A DNA stretch of 64,000 nucleotides, from positions 54,409,702-54,473,701 of the forward strand of contig OX359264.1 in the NCBI GenBank assembly GCA_947179155.2. The letters are read 5' to 3'. Numbering within the stretch: position 1 is the stretch's first letter; each line of letters opens with the position of its first letter. This DNA comes from Hedera helix (Eukaryota; Streptophyta; Magnoliopsida; Apiales; Araliaceae). Positions 48,451 to 59,469 of the stretch are shown one piece after another. The notes under the pieces are model-generated. The model had not been told where the DNA came from. It saw only the letters and a list, made by a program, of their open reading frames with translations, and ran no database searches. The position numbers and the translations under genes were made by a program.

Positions 48451-48687
48451 GGGTTTTCTTAACATGTGTCATAAGAGTATATGCTAAGCACGAAAATCGA
48501 GAGACGATATTCACTAAATATTATTTATTTATATATTTGCACTGAATTCAATGCATAAAAAATAATATATTATTGGACCCCGTGTATTGAATTTAGTGCA
48601 TATATATAAACAAATAATATTTAGTGAGTCTCGTCTCTCGATTTATGCGCTTAGCATGTACTCTTAGGGCACATGTTAAGAGGACCC
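48451..48687. mobile_element. Fold-back MITE downstream of the TIP gene
   Basis: Arms of about 100 bases are inverted copies: the left begins GGGTTTTCTTAACATGTG and the complement of the right begins GGGTCCTCTTAACATGTG. Both continue through ATGCTAAGC and ATCGAGAGACGA. The flanks TATTTAAATAAA and TATTAAAATAAT agree at 10 of 12 positions, suggesting a decayed target duplication of Mutator-like length. It starts 254 bases after the TIP stop codon and may supply the AATAAA at 48445-48450 at its border. Confidence 0.7.
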
Positions 48688-48825
48688 TATTAAAATAATA
48701 GAATACAGGGACACGATATAAAAGTAAAAAAATCCAAACTTTAATGAGTTCGTGAATGCGGCATTAAAGTTGTTAAAAGTTTATGTGACACGATATTTAG
48801 TTTCAATATAAAAAATAATATTTTT

Positions 48826-49075
48826 TTGATTTTAAATTATAGAATAAATATTGATTTAAAAAAAAATTAAATAGTTTTGAACTCAAAATTGACATAAATT
48901 TATTTAGTTTAGGTCAATACAATTATAAATATTATAAATTATCTAAAAAATACTATTACTTATAAGATTATTTATTTTGAAAACTAAAATGAATCACGCC
49001 AATTTTAAATTTAAAAATATCACAAATTGACGTTTAAAAAGTCAGTAGTTATCTTATAATTTGGAAGGGACGAAG
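48826..49075. mobile_element. Degraded Stowaway-like MITE
   Basis: Interior blocks match the elements at 15410 and 29855: TAAATATTGATTTA on the left, then AATTGACATAAATTTATT, AATTATCTAAAAAATACTA and, near the right end, ATCTTATAATTTGGAAGGGA. The left terminus is too decayed to fix. Confidence 0.45.
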
Positions 49076-51151
49076 AATTTGAGTTTAATGAACATTTAAA
49101 TATGATAGAATAGTGAATAAAGCATAAGTTTTTGGATTCAATTTTGAAATGCCGAAAATCTAATGACGTATACAATCAATTGTTGGTGACTCAACCTATA
49201 GGCGAAAGATCCGAGTCGGATCCCATTCCTAACTTATATCCACTCGTGTGAACTTAAGTATTTCAACATAAAATAGAGTTCCCGTAACATATGATATAAT
49301 TCCTCGAGGAAACAAGACATAACAAATTGTCGGCATGCATTATTATGATCACATATCAATTTCAGCTGCGTTTAACGCTCACTTGGAAGCCTCAGACGTA
49401 GCACAACTACTCACAATGTTGTTCCATGAACTATGATCTGCAGGCAATCACCACATTGGTTGTACCCTAGCTTACTTGACGTTCAGTAATCAGATGAGTA
49501 TTTCGAGTAGCAGGGTGTAGCAAAAATAAATAAGAAAAAGAATTATCAAAGTTAATTTTCTTTACAACGAAGTCCTTACTAATTTTTTCTGCTGCAAACA
49601 AGCCTTGAACGCACATCACAAATTATATAGATCGTAAGAATATAGACTACATATGCATTTGATAATAGATATCTATACGTTTATACCATATAAAAGTCAA
49701 TTTACACTCTTATTTTAATAAATTTAACACCTAAATAACATAAATAAAATTATAGGAAACATGTTTTTTTCTCTAAAAAATAACTATTACAAATAAAAAA
49801 ATAATTAAAAAAAATAAGAATCACTTAAATAATCAATTCATTTGTACAACTAATTTATTTAATACCCAAATATTTATCATAAGAAAACCCCACTAGCAGG
49901 AAAATAATATTCATCTTAAGAAGATCCACCTGCAACTAATTTATAATTGAAAAGTTTCATACTTTTTTAATATAAAACTATTTTTAGATTTTAGAATTGA
50001 AAATCTTTTTCTTTTAGAACTCAAACATAATTTTCGTTGCTAATAAATCATATATTTTTTTATTAAAAAAATGATTTAAATATATATATAATTGACCTTA
50101 TACGATTTGAAGGAAGTCAATTAAGATCAAACCGCATTAAATTTATCACATGCCTGTGCCGAGCACATGACTAATTCAGGCAAAAATTACAAATGGATAG
50201 TTAAAAGGATCAAAAATGAAAATTTGATAGTTAGAAAGAAGACAATTGCTAAATTTGAAACAACAGGAACAAAATTGGAAGATAAAAAAAGAAGAAGTCA
50301 AACTTTGCCTTTAATTAATCGAGAGAGGTAGAATCAGTGCGCGCGCGTAGAAAAAGCACATAATCACTTTCCAATACTCGGATATAAAGCACAATTTAAA
50401 TGACTAATGAGGAATGGCTGCCAAGTATTTGTAGTTTGACCTCGAAGAACTTTTCTCTCCAATTATAAGTGCTTGCAATGTCATTTGAGGGCTAGCTGTA
50501 AATCAAACATGAAGTTGCTTAGAAAAATTTACTCAAGCCGCAAGTGTCTTCAAAGAAAACCGCTAGCTGCATGGCATCATTACAAAGGATTCCAAGTGCA
50601 TCCATTAGCAACTGACTATCAGCTAAGCATTTCAAATTTATAGTTCCATCTTGCTCTTGCGGTGAAATTCTCTATAATATATCTGTATATTAGTGATTAT
50701 TAGAGTCTGTTTTTAATCTGAAATGCGGGTTATCCTTATATTCTTTGATGGGTCAGATTCCTCTTGCCTTCTTATGGGCAGTTTTAACCCTTTCAGAAGC
50801 CCTTCTCTTTTGGAAAGAACAAAAAAGAAAGAGATAATAGTTGTTAAAAAAGCCCTTTATATTCTTTTAAAAGTAAATAAAGATGCGTTTGGAATACTGT
50901 TGTTCTTATGTTATCAATGTGCATTATACAGATTGAAAAAGTAAGGAGAGAGTAATAAGACAGAAAAAGTCGTGATACTTTGATCAGGAATGTATAAACA
51001 AAATGGATGTGATATGCATTTTAGATTTGTTTTGGTCCATAGGGCATATGTTCTTCCAATCATTGACATTAGCTTTATAGGAAACTCTATGGTTGGAACA
51101 CTTTTAATTATGATCTATATTATCCCTTTCCCAAATCAGAACCAGACTTGC
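49076..51151. other. Intergenic DNA
   Basis: No gene supported. A GCGCGCGCG tract at about 50339-50347 is the only sharp GC feature. The open frames at 50723-50944 and 50990-51205 have no recognisable product, and the second runs into the LTR of the next element. Confidence 0.45.
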
Positions 51152-51500
51152 TGTTATGTTATAGGAATATTAATAACTAGGAAAATGTTGATCATAGTTA
51201 GTTAACTGTAGTTATAGTTAAATGTGCAGTTAATTGTAATGTTTGATTACAGGTAGTAGAGTTGTAATGTTTGGTTACAGGTAGTAGAGCTGAAGAGATA
51301 TAAGAATGTATTAGTTTTGTAAAAGGGGATATCCGGAATTATGAAAATGAAATACTGTTTCTCTAAATATTTCTCTCTTTAGTCCAATTTCTTACATTTC
51401 CTTGTTCTTCCCCCATTTTTACTTTCTTAATACTTTATTTTCTTCTTTTTCTTAATTGGTTCCTTATTGAAATGGTGAGAATTCATCCCATTTCGTCCCA
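51152..51500 (+). repeat. 5' LTR
   Basis: 349 bp, TG...CA. Its first 180 bases are repeated at 53356-53533 with a handful of substitutions. An internal tandem unit (TAATGTTTGGTTACAGGTAG-like) is present twice in both LTRs. Confidence 0.8.
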
Positions 51501-51502
51501 TT

Positions 51503-51514
51503 TGGTATTAGAGC
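51503..51514 (+). other. Primer-binding site
   Basis: TGGTATTAGAGC, complementary to the 3' end of initiator methionine tRNA with one mismatch, two bases after the 5' LTR. Confidence 0.75.
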
Positions 51515-51776
51515 TACTCTTTCCTTGGCCCTAATTCCAAAATTCATCTTCATCTCCTTCTAATTCTTTTTCTTTCTATATCAATTACAAACTACAACAT
51601 AACCCACCTATATCAGAGCTAATCTTTGGCATCTAAAATCAATCACAATTGAGGAAGCTATCGAAGAAGGGATTCGCAATATAAATTCTAGAGTGCACGA
51701 ATTAATGCATAGCCGTCATCATCTACAAAAGACAGTGAAAGAAATAGAAGACAAATTCGATCATCTCTAGAATGCT

Positions 51777-53186
51777 ATGGAGCTGTTGATGGCAGAGTTT
51801 CAAAGAATTGTTAAGGGCAAAGGAGTGAATTCTTCCTCTGACATTCTAACTGACACCGCCCATGATTCTCCTAAACTTGAAGGGTTTTTTCTGGACAGAA
51901 ATCAGCCTAATAATGGAGGTAGTCAAAGAACTTTAAACCCTAAATTTGATTTCCCTGTGTTTGATGGATTGGATATACAAAATTGGATTAGGAAATGTGA
52001 TTATTCCTTTCAATTTTATCCAATGTTTGATGAGCAAAAATTAATGTGCGTGGCCTTAAATGTTGAGGGAGATTCTGGAATTTGGTTCTCAGCCTATTTT
52101 AAAACTAACCCTAGGGTTTCTTGGGCCTAATTTGTGGATGAGATTGAGGTTAGATATGGGAAATTTTCTCTTAGGAATGAGTTGGCTGAGTTTAATAGGT
52201 TACAACAGACTACCACTGTCTTACACTATCAAAAGAGGTTTGAATTCTTAAGGGCATTAGCAGAGGATGAGAATTCAGGCTTATCTGAAGCCTATTTTGT
52301 TAGATGTTTCATTGGGGGCTTAAAGGAGGAGATTGGGGGTTTTGTCAAGTTGTTAAAACCTCAGAAATTATCTGAGGCAATCTCAATTGCTAGAGTTCAA
52401 GAAACCACAGTGGAAGCCAATTCCAGAAAATCTAATTCTTTTCTGTACCTACTACACCATTGGGAAATATGTTTCAAGGAACATCAGGTTCTACTTCTGG
52501 TTCAGTAGGAAACCAGACACCTACGGGCCAGTTAGGTTACTCTAATATCTTCAATGGAAAAACTGGAGGAACAGTATCACAAGGGACAATTTCTAATACC
52601 CAAAGAACTAAACTTTTTACTGGACCTGTAAAAAAAATAACCCACAATGAAATTCAGTCAAGGAAGGAAAAGGGATTATGTTTTAATTGTAATGTGATAT
52701 ACAACCCAAATCATAGGTGTCAGTTTAAAAAGGTGTTTATTATAATTGGGGGAAGATGACTTTGAGGAGGATGAATCAGTTTTGGTAGAACAATAACAGG
52801 AGGTTCAGACATATGCTCAAAACCAAGATATGCAGATTTCCATTCAGGCTTTGAATGGAAGCACTTCAGACACTAATGTGAGAATTAAAGCTACAGTTGA
52901 AAATTTCATCCTCATAGACACTAGCAGCACAGATAATTTTCTTAACACAAAAACTGTAGACATGCTTCATTGTTTCAGAGAAGTAAATAAACCAATGCAA
53001 GTTTGTGTTGCTGATGGGCTCAAGATTCTCAATTCTGAAAAATATACAGATTTTGTAAGGGAAGCTCAAGGATACAAATTTCGTACAGATATGAAATTGA
53101 TTTCCCTTAAAGGATGTGATGTTGTATTGGGAGTTGCTCAAGAAAACGGGACTGACGGGTTAAATGAATTTCATTTGGAATTGTAG
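51777..53186 (+). pseudogene. Broken gag-protease region of the LTR element
   Basis: The capsid-like gag segment (51777-52440) is interrupted by an in-frame TAA at 52128-52130 and by a frameshift near 52440. A CCHC zinc knuckle is encoded at about 52679-52720 (CFNC, then H and C at the usual spacing). A stop and another frameshift follow near 52756. The retropepsin-like segment (52830-53186) keeps the flanking hydrophobic residues, but the active-site triplet reads DTS (52917-52925) where D-S/T-G is required. It also keeps GCDVVLGV, typical of plant Ty3/Gypsy proteases. The sequence then departs from the family, marking the deletion that removed the polymerase domains. Non-functional. Confidence 0.8.
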
Positions 53187-53355
53187 GCAATGGTTTCAGT
53201 GATTAGTTGTGTCGGTTGCAAAAATTATGGTGTTTGATTTGGGAGGAATGAAATGCATTTTGAGGCTGCAACCACTCAATACACTATCCAGACAGCCTTA
53301 TCAACTTTTGGTTTCTTTCAATCTTAAGGACAAGGATATTTTAAGGAGGGTGGAA

Positions 53356-53533
53356 TGTTATGTGATAGGAATATTAATAAATAGGAAAATGTTAATCATA
53401 GTTAGTTAAATGTAGTTATAGTTAAATGTGTAGTTAATTGTAATGTTTGGTTACAGGTAGTAGAGTTGTAATGTTTCGTTACAGGTAGTAGAGCTGAAAA
53501 GATATAAGAATGTATTGGTTTTGTAAAAGAGGA
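53356..53533 (+). repeat. Truncated 3' LTR
   Basis: Starts TGTTATGTGATAGGAAT directly after the polypurine tract and matches the first half of the 5' LTR. The second half is missing. Confidence 0.75.
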
Positions 53534-55230
53534 ATTCTTTAATCAATCTTAAGACTTGTACATTTTTTGATGTAGTCCACAGGTCAAACAATACTCTAAA
53601 TTGCATAGAGATATCTATGCAACTTGACTGAAGACAGAGACTAGTGTCTTTTGCCCCCTTTTCCAATGTTTCTCTTCTTAGTGCATTACATAAAGAACAA
53701 ATGAACTGGAGACAAGTCTTGTAATTATTTGAGAATCCTTGAACAAATCTTGAGATAAATATACCTGAAACTAAATCCACACAATCTTTTTAAAAAAATG
53801 TCAAACCCATATCAGCCGTTAGCTTTTTTCTTTTCTTTTTTCTTAAAAAACACAACTTTCCGAAGTTTAAGCCAGAATTAGGAAGATGAACGCCCCACAA
53901 TTATGTGTTGGCCTTTCAAGATTTGTATTGCATGTCAACGTATACTTGATGGTTGCATGATGTCCATCTATTTTGCTTTAGCTTTTCATGCTATATTTTG
54001 ATTGATTAGATTAATGAAAAGCAACCAAAATAAAAACTGTTGAATAAAATATTTTCATAACATAGTGGATGGCTAACCACTCAACATAAATATAATATCA
54101 GGTAGATACAATAACATTTAATGAGGACCACATTCCACAAAGCTCAATGCGTATAATTGCAAAGCTGTCTACAGAAGCTCGTTTGACTTACTAATGTAGT
54201 AATATTATCTTTAAACATCCCTTTCACTGTTGAACTCTCCCACTAATCCATCAACCACTCATTCTTAACTTTGGAAAATGTCGACTTAAATTTGTTTATA
54301 GGTGCCTCTGTGATCCCTTGCTTATCGTGGAAAAATCAGCGATGATGTTTCCTCTCTAACCAGGGTTTACTTGGAACTTTTTATTTTCAGAAACCAACAG
54401 TTTTCTCTATTAAGGTTAGCATAGTAACTGAAAATGACATATTTGGCAGTATACAACTCGTCTACTGCAAGAAAGAAAACTGTAGAAGACATTTTCTGAT
54501 TTTTAGAGTATTTTTTTTCCTGATTATCACATATCCCTTTCAAGGCTGATTTTCTGTTTTTACACTTGTAACTATGACAAAAATCAAATCATTTGTCTAA
54601 AGAATCATATAATTACTGAATTTCATGTGCTCTTGCAATATTAGAAGTAAGCCCTTGGCTAAGGAACATAAATTGGTTTTATTGAACTGATCTTCTTGTA
54701 GTTCTTACTTGGAAATCGACTATGGTTGAATCGAAGTACTGATACTTTTACTTCTAAACTCCAGACTAGGCACTTGTAGAAAGTTGTTTTGTTACCTGTT
54801 CAATATTCATTCTCTTCCTGCAAAACTCTAATATGATTTATGAGCAAGTAGAGCTGGAATCTATATTCTTTCTCCTTTTGCACGTTGTTCCCCTCAAACA
54901 CCTCTCTCTTTTCTTTTTTCTTTTTTATTTCTTATGAAGACGTAAAGGAACACAAATTTAAATTACAGTTACAAGGATTGATACAAAAAGAAAACTTCAC
55001 GCACAAATATTACATCCACGAAGATACTTTTCTCTCACTGAGCTTCCCTGACTGTTAATACAACCTAACAGGAAGACAGATTAGTACAGCTATGCATGAG
55101 CTAGATGATTACAGTAATGACCTTAACATAAAGTTGGAAAGAGAAACCCCAGGCTATATACAATCGGGATTCGTGATCATGACATTTTTATTAAGCCTAT
55201 GATGAACTACTGAATAAATGAAATAACCAA
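53534..55230. other. Spacer between the LTR element and the MYB gene
   Basis: No gene supported. The last few hundred bases should contain the 3' UTR of the minus-strand MYB gene. The minus-strand open frame at 53451-53780 has no recognisable content. Confidence 0.45.
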
Positions 55231-56257
55231 TTAGCCAGTTAAAAACATGCTCTCTTGTCCAAACAAGGAATGAAATGGTTCGCTTGTGGGGAGAAACATC
55301 TTACTCTCTTCTTGATCCATCATCCAGAGTGAGTTAGGACAATAGTCCCATATTGGAGAGGCCAAGGTTGGAGAATAGAAATTGCAGACCTCTTCATTAT
55401 AGCCACCACAAACTGGTTTTATTGTGTCATCTTCAGGCAAAACAATATCATTCCATATTTCATCCATGGAATACCCCTGTTCAGTATCTTCCTGAATTTT
55501 AGCTTTCTTTCCTTTTGTAGCTAAGTTATCAAGTCCTCCAGTGTCGTAAAAGCTCCTCTCGTCCATAACTGGCATCAAATCCACTAGTGGACTTATTGAT
55601 GATGAAGAAGAACAATTATAAAATGATGAAGATGGAAACGGGGGCCTTTTCTTCTGCTGAGCCTTTTTTCTCATAAAAGTTCTCCAGTAGTTCTTTATCT
55701 CATTGTCTGTTCTCCCTGGTAATTTGCGAGCAATTCTTGACCAGCTGCACACATTCATAATTTTTGCTAAATGTTATGTTACATAATATTACTAGATTTA
55801 ATAAGAAAAACTTGATATACTCAATAACAGAACTTTTCTCAATCTAAAAATAAAACAAGAAGATGAAATTTTAGAAAAGTAACCAACTTTTTTGCATATG
55901 CATTATATTTTCGAACCTATTTCCCCATTTGGAGTGAAGTTCAAGCACCAAGCATTCTTCGCGAGCTGTCATCTTGCCTCTTTTAAGACCAGGATGAAGG
56001 TAATTAACCCAACGTAACCTGCAACTCTTACCTGTTCTTTTCAAACCTACAACAAAACCATGTATTAATTGTTGCTCCTTGGAAAAATAGTCGCATGCCC
56101 AAATAAGCATTACCTATTATTTGTCTCCCACCACCTTCAAACCTGAAACTTTTGCTATGAAATCCCAACGGCGATCTCCGAACAAGTTCACATAGAAATT
56201 CAGCTGGACATCTTCATGTTCAGTCCATGGACCCTTTCTGATTTCCTCTTGGACCAT
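55231..56257 (-). CDS. MYB59-like: R2R3-MYB transcription factor, MYB48/MYB59 type
   Basis: Nuclear DNA-binding regulator, 252 residues. Exons 56143-56257, 55917-56046 and 55231-55744 join in frame; the 130-base middle exon is the usual length for R2R3-MYB genes. R2 spans about residues 9-58 with tryptophans W11, W31 and W51. R3 spans 62-108 with M64, W83 and W102 and the LPGRTDNEIKNYW recognition helix. The C-terminal acidic region contains SMDEIWNDI and LASPIWDY motifs, shared with Arabidopsis MYB48/MYB59, which respond to nutrients and hormones. Codon 82, split by intron 2, reads Ser (AG+C) where Arg is usual (GNRWS). The intron 1 donor is CAG followed by GTTTGA, and the acceptor side repeats GTTTGAA. 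Arabidopsis MYB48/59 splice this region alternatively. Not linked functionally to its neighbours. Confidence 0.9.
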
Positions 56258-59200
56258 TTTTTCAACTTTTTTTTTCCCTGCTTTCAGTTTAAATGATTCA
56301 ACTTAGCAGTGCATGGAAGTTTAGTTGTGTACTACTAATATTTATACTAGCCATTTACCATTGTAAGGAAACTGTGATACTATTTGCATTATATTTAATT
56401 TCATGATTTTGAATTTTGACCGTACATATGGTGCACACATGCTTACTTGGTGATAGGAACATTGTGCATATGATGTAAGCCATTATAAAAAAAAAAGAGT
56501 CTAGATAAGTGGTTGATATGGCGATCTAGCTTTCATATCTTGCTCTCCATGTAAGCTTATAAACCACTAGCTTCACAAAGGATAGTGCCATTGATGCTGC
56601 ACATATTCGTCATTTTACAAATGTATCTCTAATTTTGGAAATGAGGGAGTAAATTACTGACGGAGTGTTTAAAGTTAAGAAGTGTCTATACGTAACATGC
56701 TTATCAATCTTTTTAGTTCTTCAAGAATACTTAGATTATAGTTTTCATATTTGATGGTAGAGATCAGTTCATAAGAAGGGCAGAGTTTGTGGTCTAAGGA
56801 CATATGGGACTTGAAATGCTCATTTGGGTTGGGGAAAAAGTGGATACTTAAAGGAGACGAGCTAAATGAAAAAGATAAACGCATTGGTTGGATTAGGAAG
56901 AAAAGTTAATGGAAGTTGCTGGATTTTCTACCCCTTTTTTCCAATTTGAGTAAAATATGTGGTGGTGGTGTTTCTTGACTTGAGTAAAGGCCATGATGAA
57001 ATGAGACGCAATCTATATATGAGGAAGGAAAAGAAAAAGGGCAAGTGAACAAAAACTTGGAAAGCAGGGAATAGGAACTCTTTTGTATTCATATAATACA
57101 GGTGCCCTTTTTCCTCTGTAATAGTAATAGAAAGATTAAATTAGATACAATCATAATTATAAGAAATTTCCTGTATAGTAAAGAACCGTATAGGTATGCA
57201 TCCCTAAACTAAAGAGCTGGTTTATGTACTTCTACTGGTCTTCCCTGGGCATGGTGTTTTGACAGTTTTCTCAAGTTAGAATGATATTTAGCAGCAGGTT
57301 AACAGTAGAGAATATTGTAATACTTCTTTGAACAAATTGAAAGTCTTTAATATTAAATACCCAAATTTATGATACATTTCCTTTTTCTTCTCTCATTTTA
57401 ATTCTTCTTCTTCTTCTTTTTTACAGGTGGCCTACCTTAACAACAGTCCCTCGGTCACATACATTTCACTTGTTCCAAGAGGTAAAGTTCCCAATTCCTC
57501 CCCCTCCCCCTCCCCCTCCCCCTCACCAGTTTTTATTGATTTTAAATAATCTGATTTTCCATGAGATATAGATCTTTGCATGGGTTGATTAAATTATTTT
57601 TAGAAAGAGTTTATGACTGCAGTACAAACATTAGCTTAATTGCAGTAAATCAAAGTATTTCATGTAGTTTGGTTCAGCATGTTATTGTTGTTATAACAAA
57701 ATATTCTGCTATGACTGCTTACTAAGTACTATTTGATGTTGTTTGGCCTTTTAATAATCAATCTTTACTGCTTATTCTATGGAAAACTGAATCCTAAATA
57801 TAGATATTTTTGAAAATATTATAACTGTAAAAATATTTCTGTGTTCACTAGCACTTTTTGTGATGATGATTATGCCTGCAAATATTTTAAATCTTTGTTG
57901 AAGTTAAACCAAAAGTTGATACAAACTGCTAGCCAGCATACCCTCAGTAAAACTTAAATTCACATTTTAAGGAGAGAAAGAACTTGAATTAAGGGCAGAT
58001 TTGTTCTTTTATAAAGAGAGAACTATTTGATGTTGTTTTGTATATAAATATGCTTGAATGAAACCTTAGGATAAAAAGCAGCACTAGGGAACATTATGAT
58101 AAAGAGATATATACAAGTGGTGAATGACATCATGTGACCAATAGCTAGAATATAGCAAGTACTATAGGCTAAAAACATAAATATTAGATTTGTGGTGGTG
58201 ATGTTAGTATTGTATCCAACATTTTTAGAGCTATAGAAAAAACAAAAGCCAAAGCCCCCATAGTAAACGATCAGTATTTGGAATTTGAATTGTGACTCCT
58301 TCCTTTAGGGGGTGTTAACTAGTTCTGACCATGGGATGAAGATAAGTCGATCCAACTTGTAAGAGGGAGAAATCACAAATATTTTTTACGGCCGGAGCTG
58401 TCGAAGAATACCTCTGGTGTGAGAATTAGTATTGGAGTGAGAAAAAAGATGATTGGAAATATACATCGGAGGGTAGAGGTTTCAGAGCAATCAAATAGAG
58501 AGTTAGAGCTCACCTTTACCTTTAGGAGTTATTCTAATTTATAGATATCTACTTAGGTCAGTCACATACTTTGAGCTTTCCCCCAGTGATGACGTGTCAT
58601 CTCTTTATTGGTTTAGATTGTATATTCGCTTGTATGAGGTGTCCTTGCTTGGAGGAAAAGTAAAATACTTTCTAACATTTTTAATGGAGACGTGAGCAAT
58701 CCTTCAGCATTGCACTCTTAGGACCATTGCCAGGTGTCATTGCAAGAGGCTTCGTCCATGATCCAAGGGAGCCATAATTATGGAGAAGAGGAATGGAATG
58801 GGGTCGCCATACTTAAAATGTCAATTAAAAAGGAACGGGGAGTACGTTATAATACTTTTACATTAAGATGGGTAAAATTAATTACATCTCCAAGGGTGTA
58901 TGAAGTAGCTTATAATGGAGTTAGATTTCTTTTCCTTTCTCAAATTTTTGCAAACAACAGACCTTTCTTTCATTTTTCCCTTTAACCAATCCAAATGATA
59001 AGTAGGGAATAGTAGTTTTCCTCCTGATAATCCAAAATTTCAGAAGGCTTAAAAGATTGAAGTGGTATTATCCCTAGTAATCCACTAATTTCTTTATTTT
59101 GATGTAGTGATTAGTGAAAAATATGAATAACTTTATCTTTACTTTTATTCACTACAAACAACTCTCTTGTTCAATCCCTATTTATATACAAGGTTAATGG

Positions 59201-59327
59201 TCAAATCAAGTAGGAGTAATATCCATTTCTTATTTACTTTCTTGCTCAACCAAATACAGGGAGGAAAAATACTCAATCCCATTGCTTTGTTTGGCAAATA
59301 AATGTCTTTAGTGTAGGGAGTAACATT
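56258..59327. other. MYB promoter region and intergenic DNA
   Basis: Begins with the MYB 5' UTR and promoter on the minus strand. A C-rich tract at about 57496-57525 consists of repeated CCCCCT. An exon-like piece with an acceptor (TTTTACAG at 57419-57426) and a donor (GAGGTAAAG near 57480) is too short to assign. A GC-richer region at 58330-58760 has no identifiable frame. Confidence 0.4.
57496..57525. repeat. (CCCCCT)n pyrimidine tract
   Basis: Four to five CCCCCT units in a row; the complementary strand is G-quadruplex prone. Confidence 0.8.
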
Positions 59328-59469
59328 TCCCTCCTTATTTTGGTTTAATGAATAATGGAGAATAACATATACATTTTCCCCATAAAAAGAAAAACATATC
59401 CCTCCTTACTTTGGTTTAATGAATAAGGGAGAATAACATATACTTTTTCCCCATATAAAGAAAAACTTT
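59328..59469. repeat. Tandem duplication, 71-bp period
   Basis: Two adjacent copies share TTTGGTTTAATGAATAA and GGAGAATAACATATAC with minor differences. Confidence 0.85.

Larger units (their letters stand above)
51152..53533 (+). mobile_element. Deleted Ty3/Gypsy-type LTR retrotransposon
   Basis: The 5' LTR (51152-51500, TGTTATG...CCCA) is followed after two bases by a primer-binding site, TGGTATTAGAGC at 51503-51514, one mismatch from the common initiator-tRNA-Met site. A gag/protease remnant follows, then a purine-rich AAGGAGGGTGGAA before a truncated 3' LTR (53356-53533). The reverse transcriptase, RNase H and integrase regions are missing. The remnant therefore jumps from a protease-like region straight to the 3' end and cannot move on its own. 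The 3' LTR loses similarity after TTTTGTAAAAGAGGAA, so no target duplication can be read. Assignment to Ty3/Gypsy rests on the gag and protease similarity. Confidence 0.8.

Noticed and set aside
57419..57485. Possible isolated exon
   Set aside because: The acceptor and donor are plausible, but the segment is under 65 bases and no partner exons with recognisable content were found.
58734..58985. 83-codon open frame
   Set aside because: No known domain, and composition like the surrounding AT-rich non-coding DNA.
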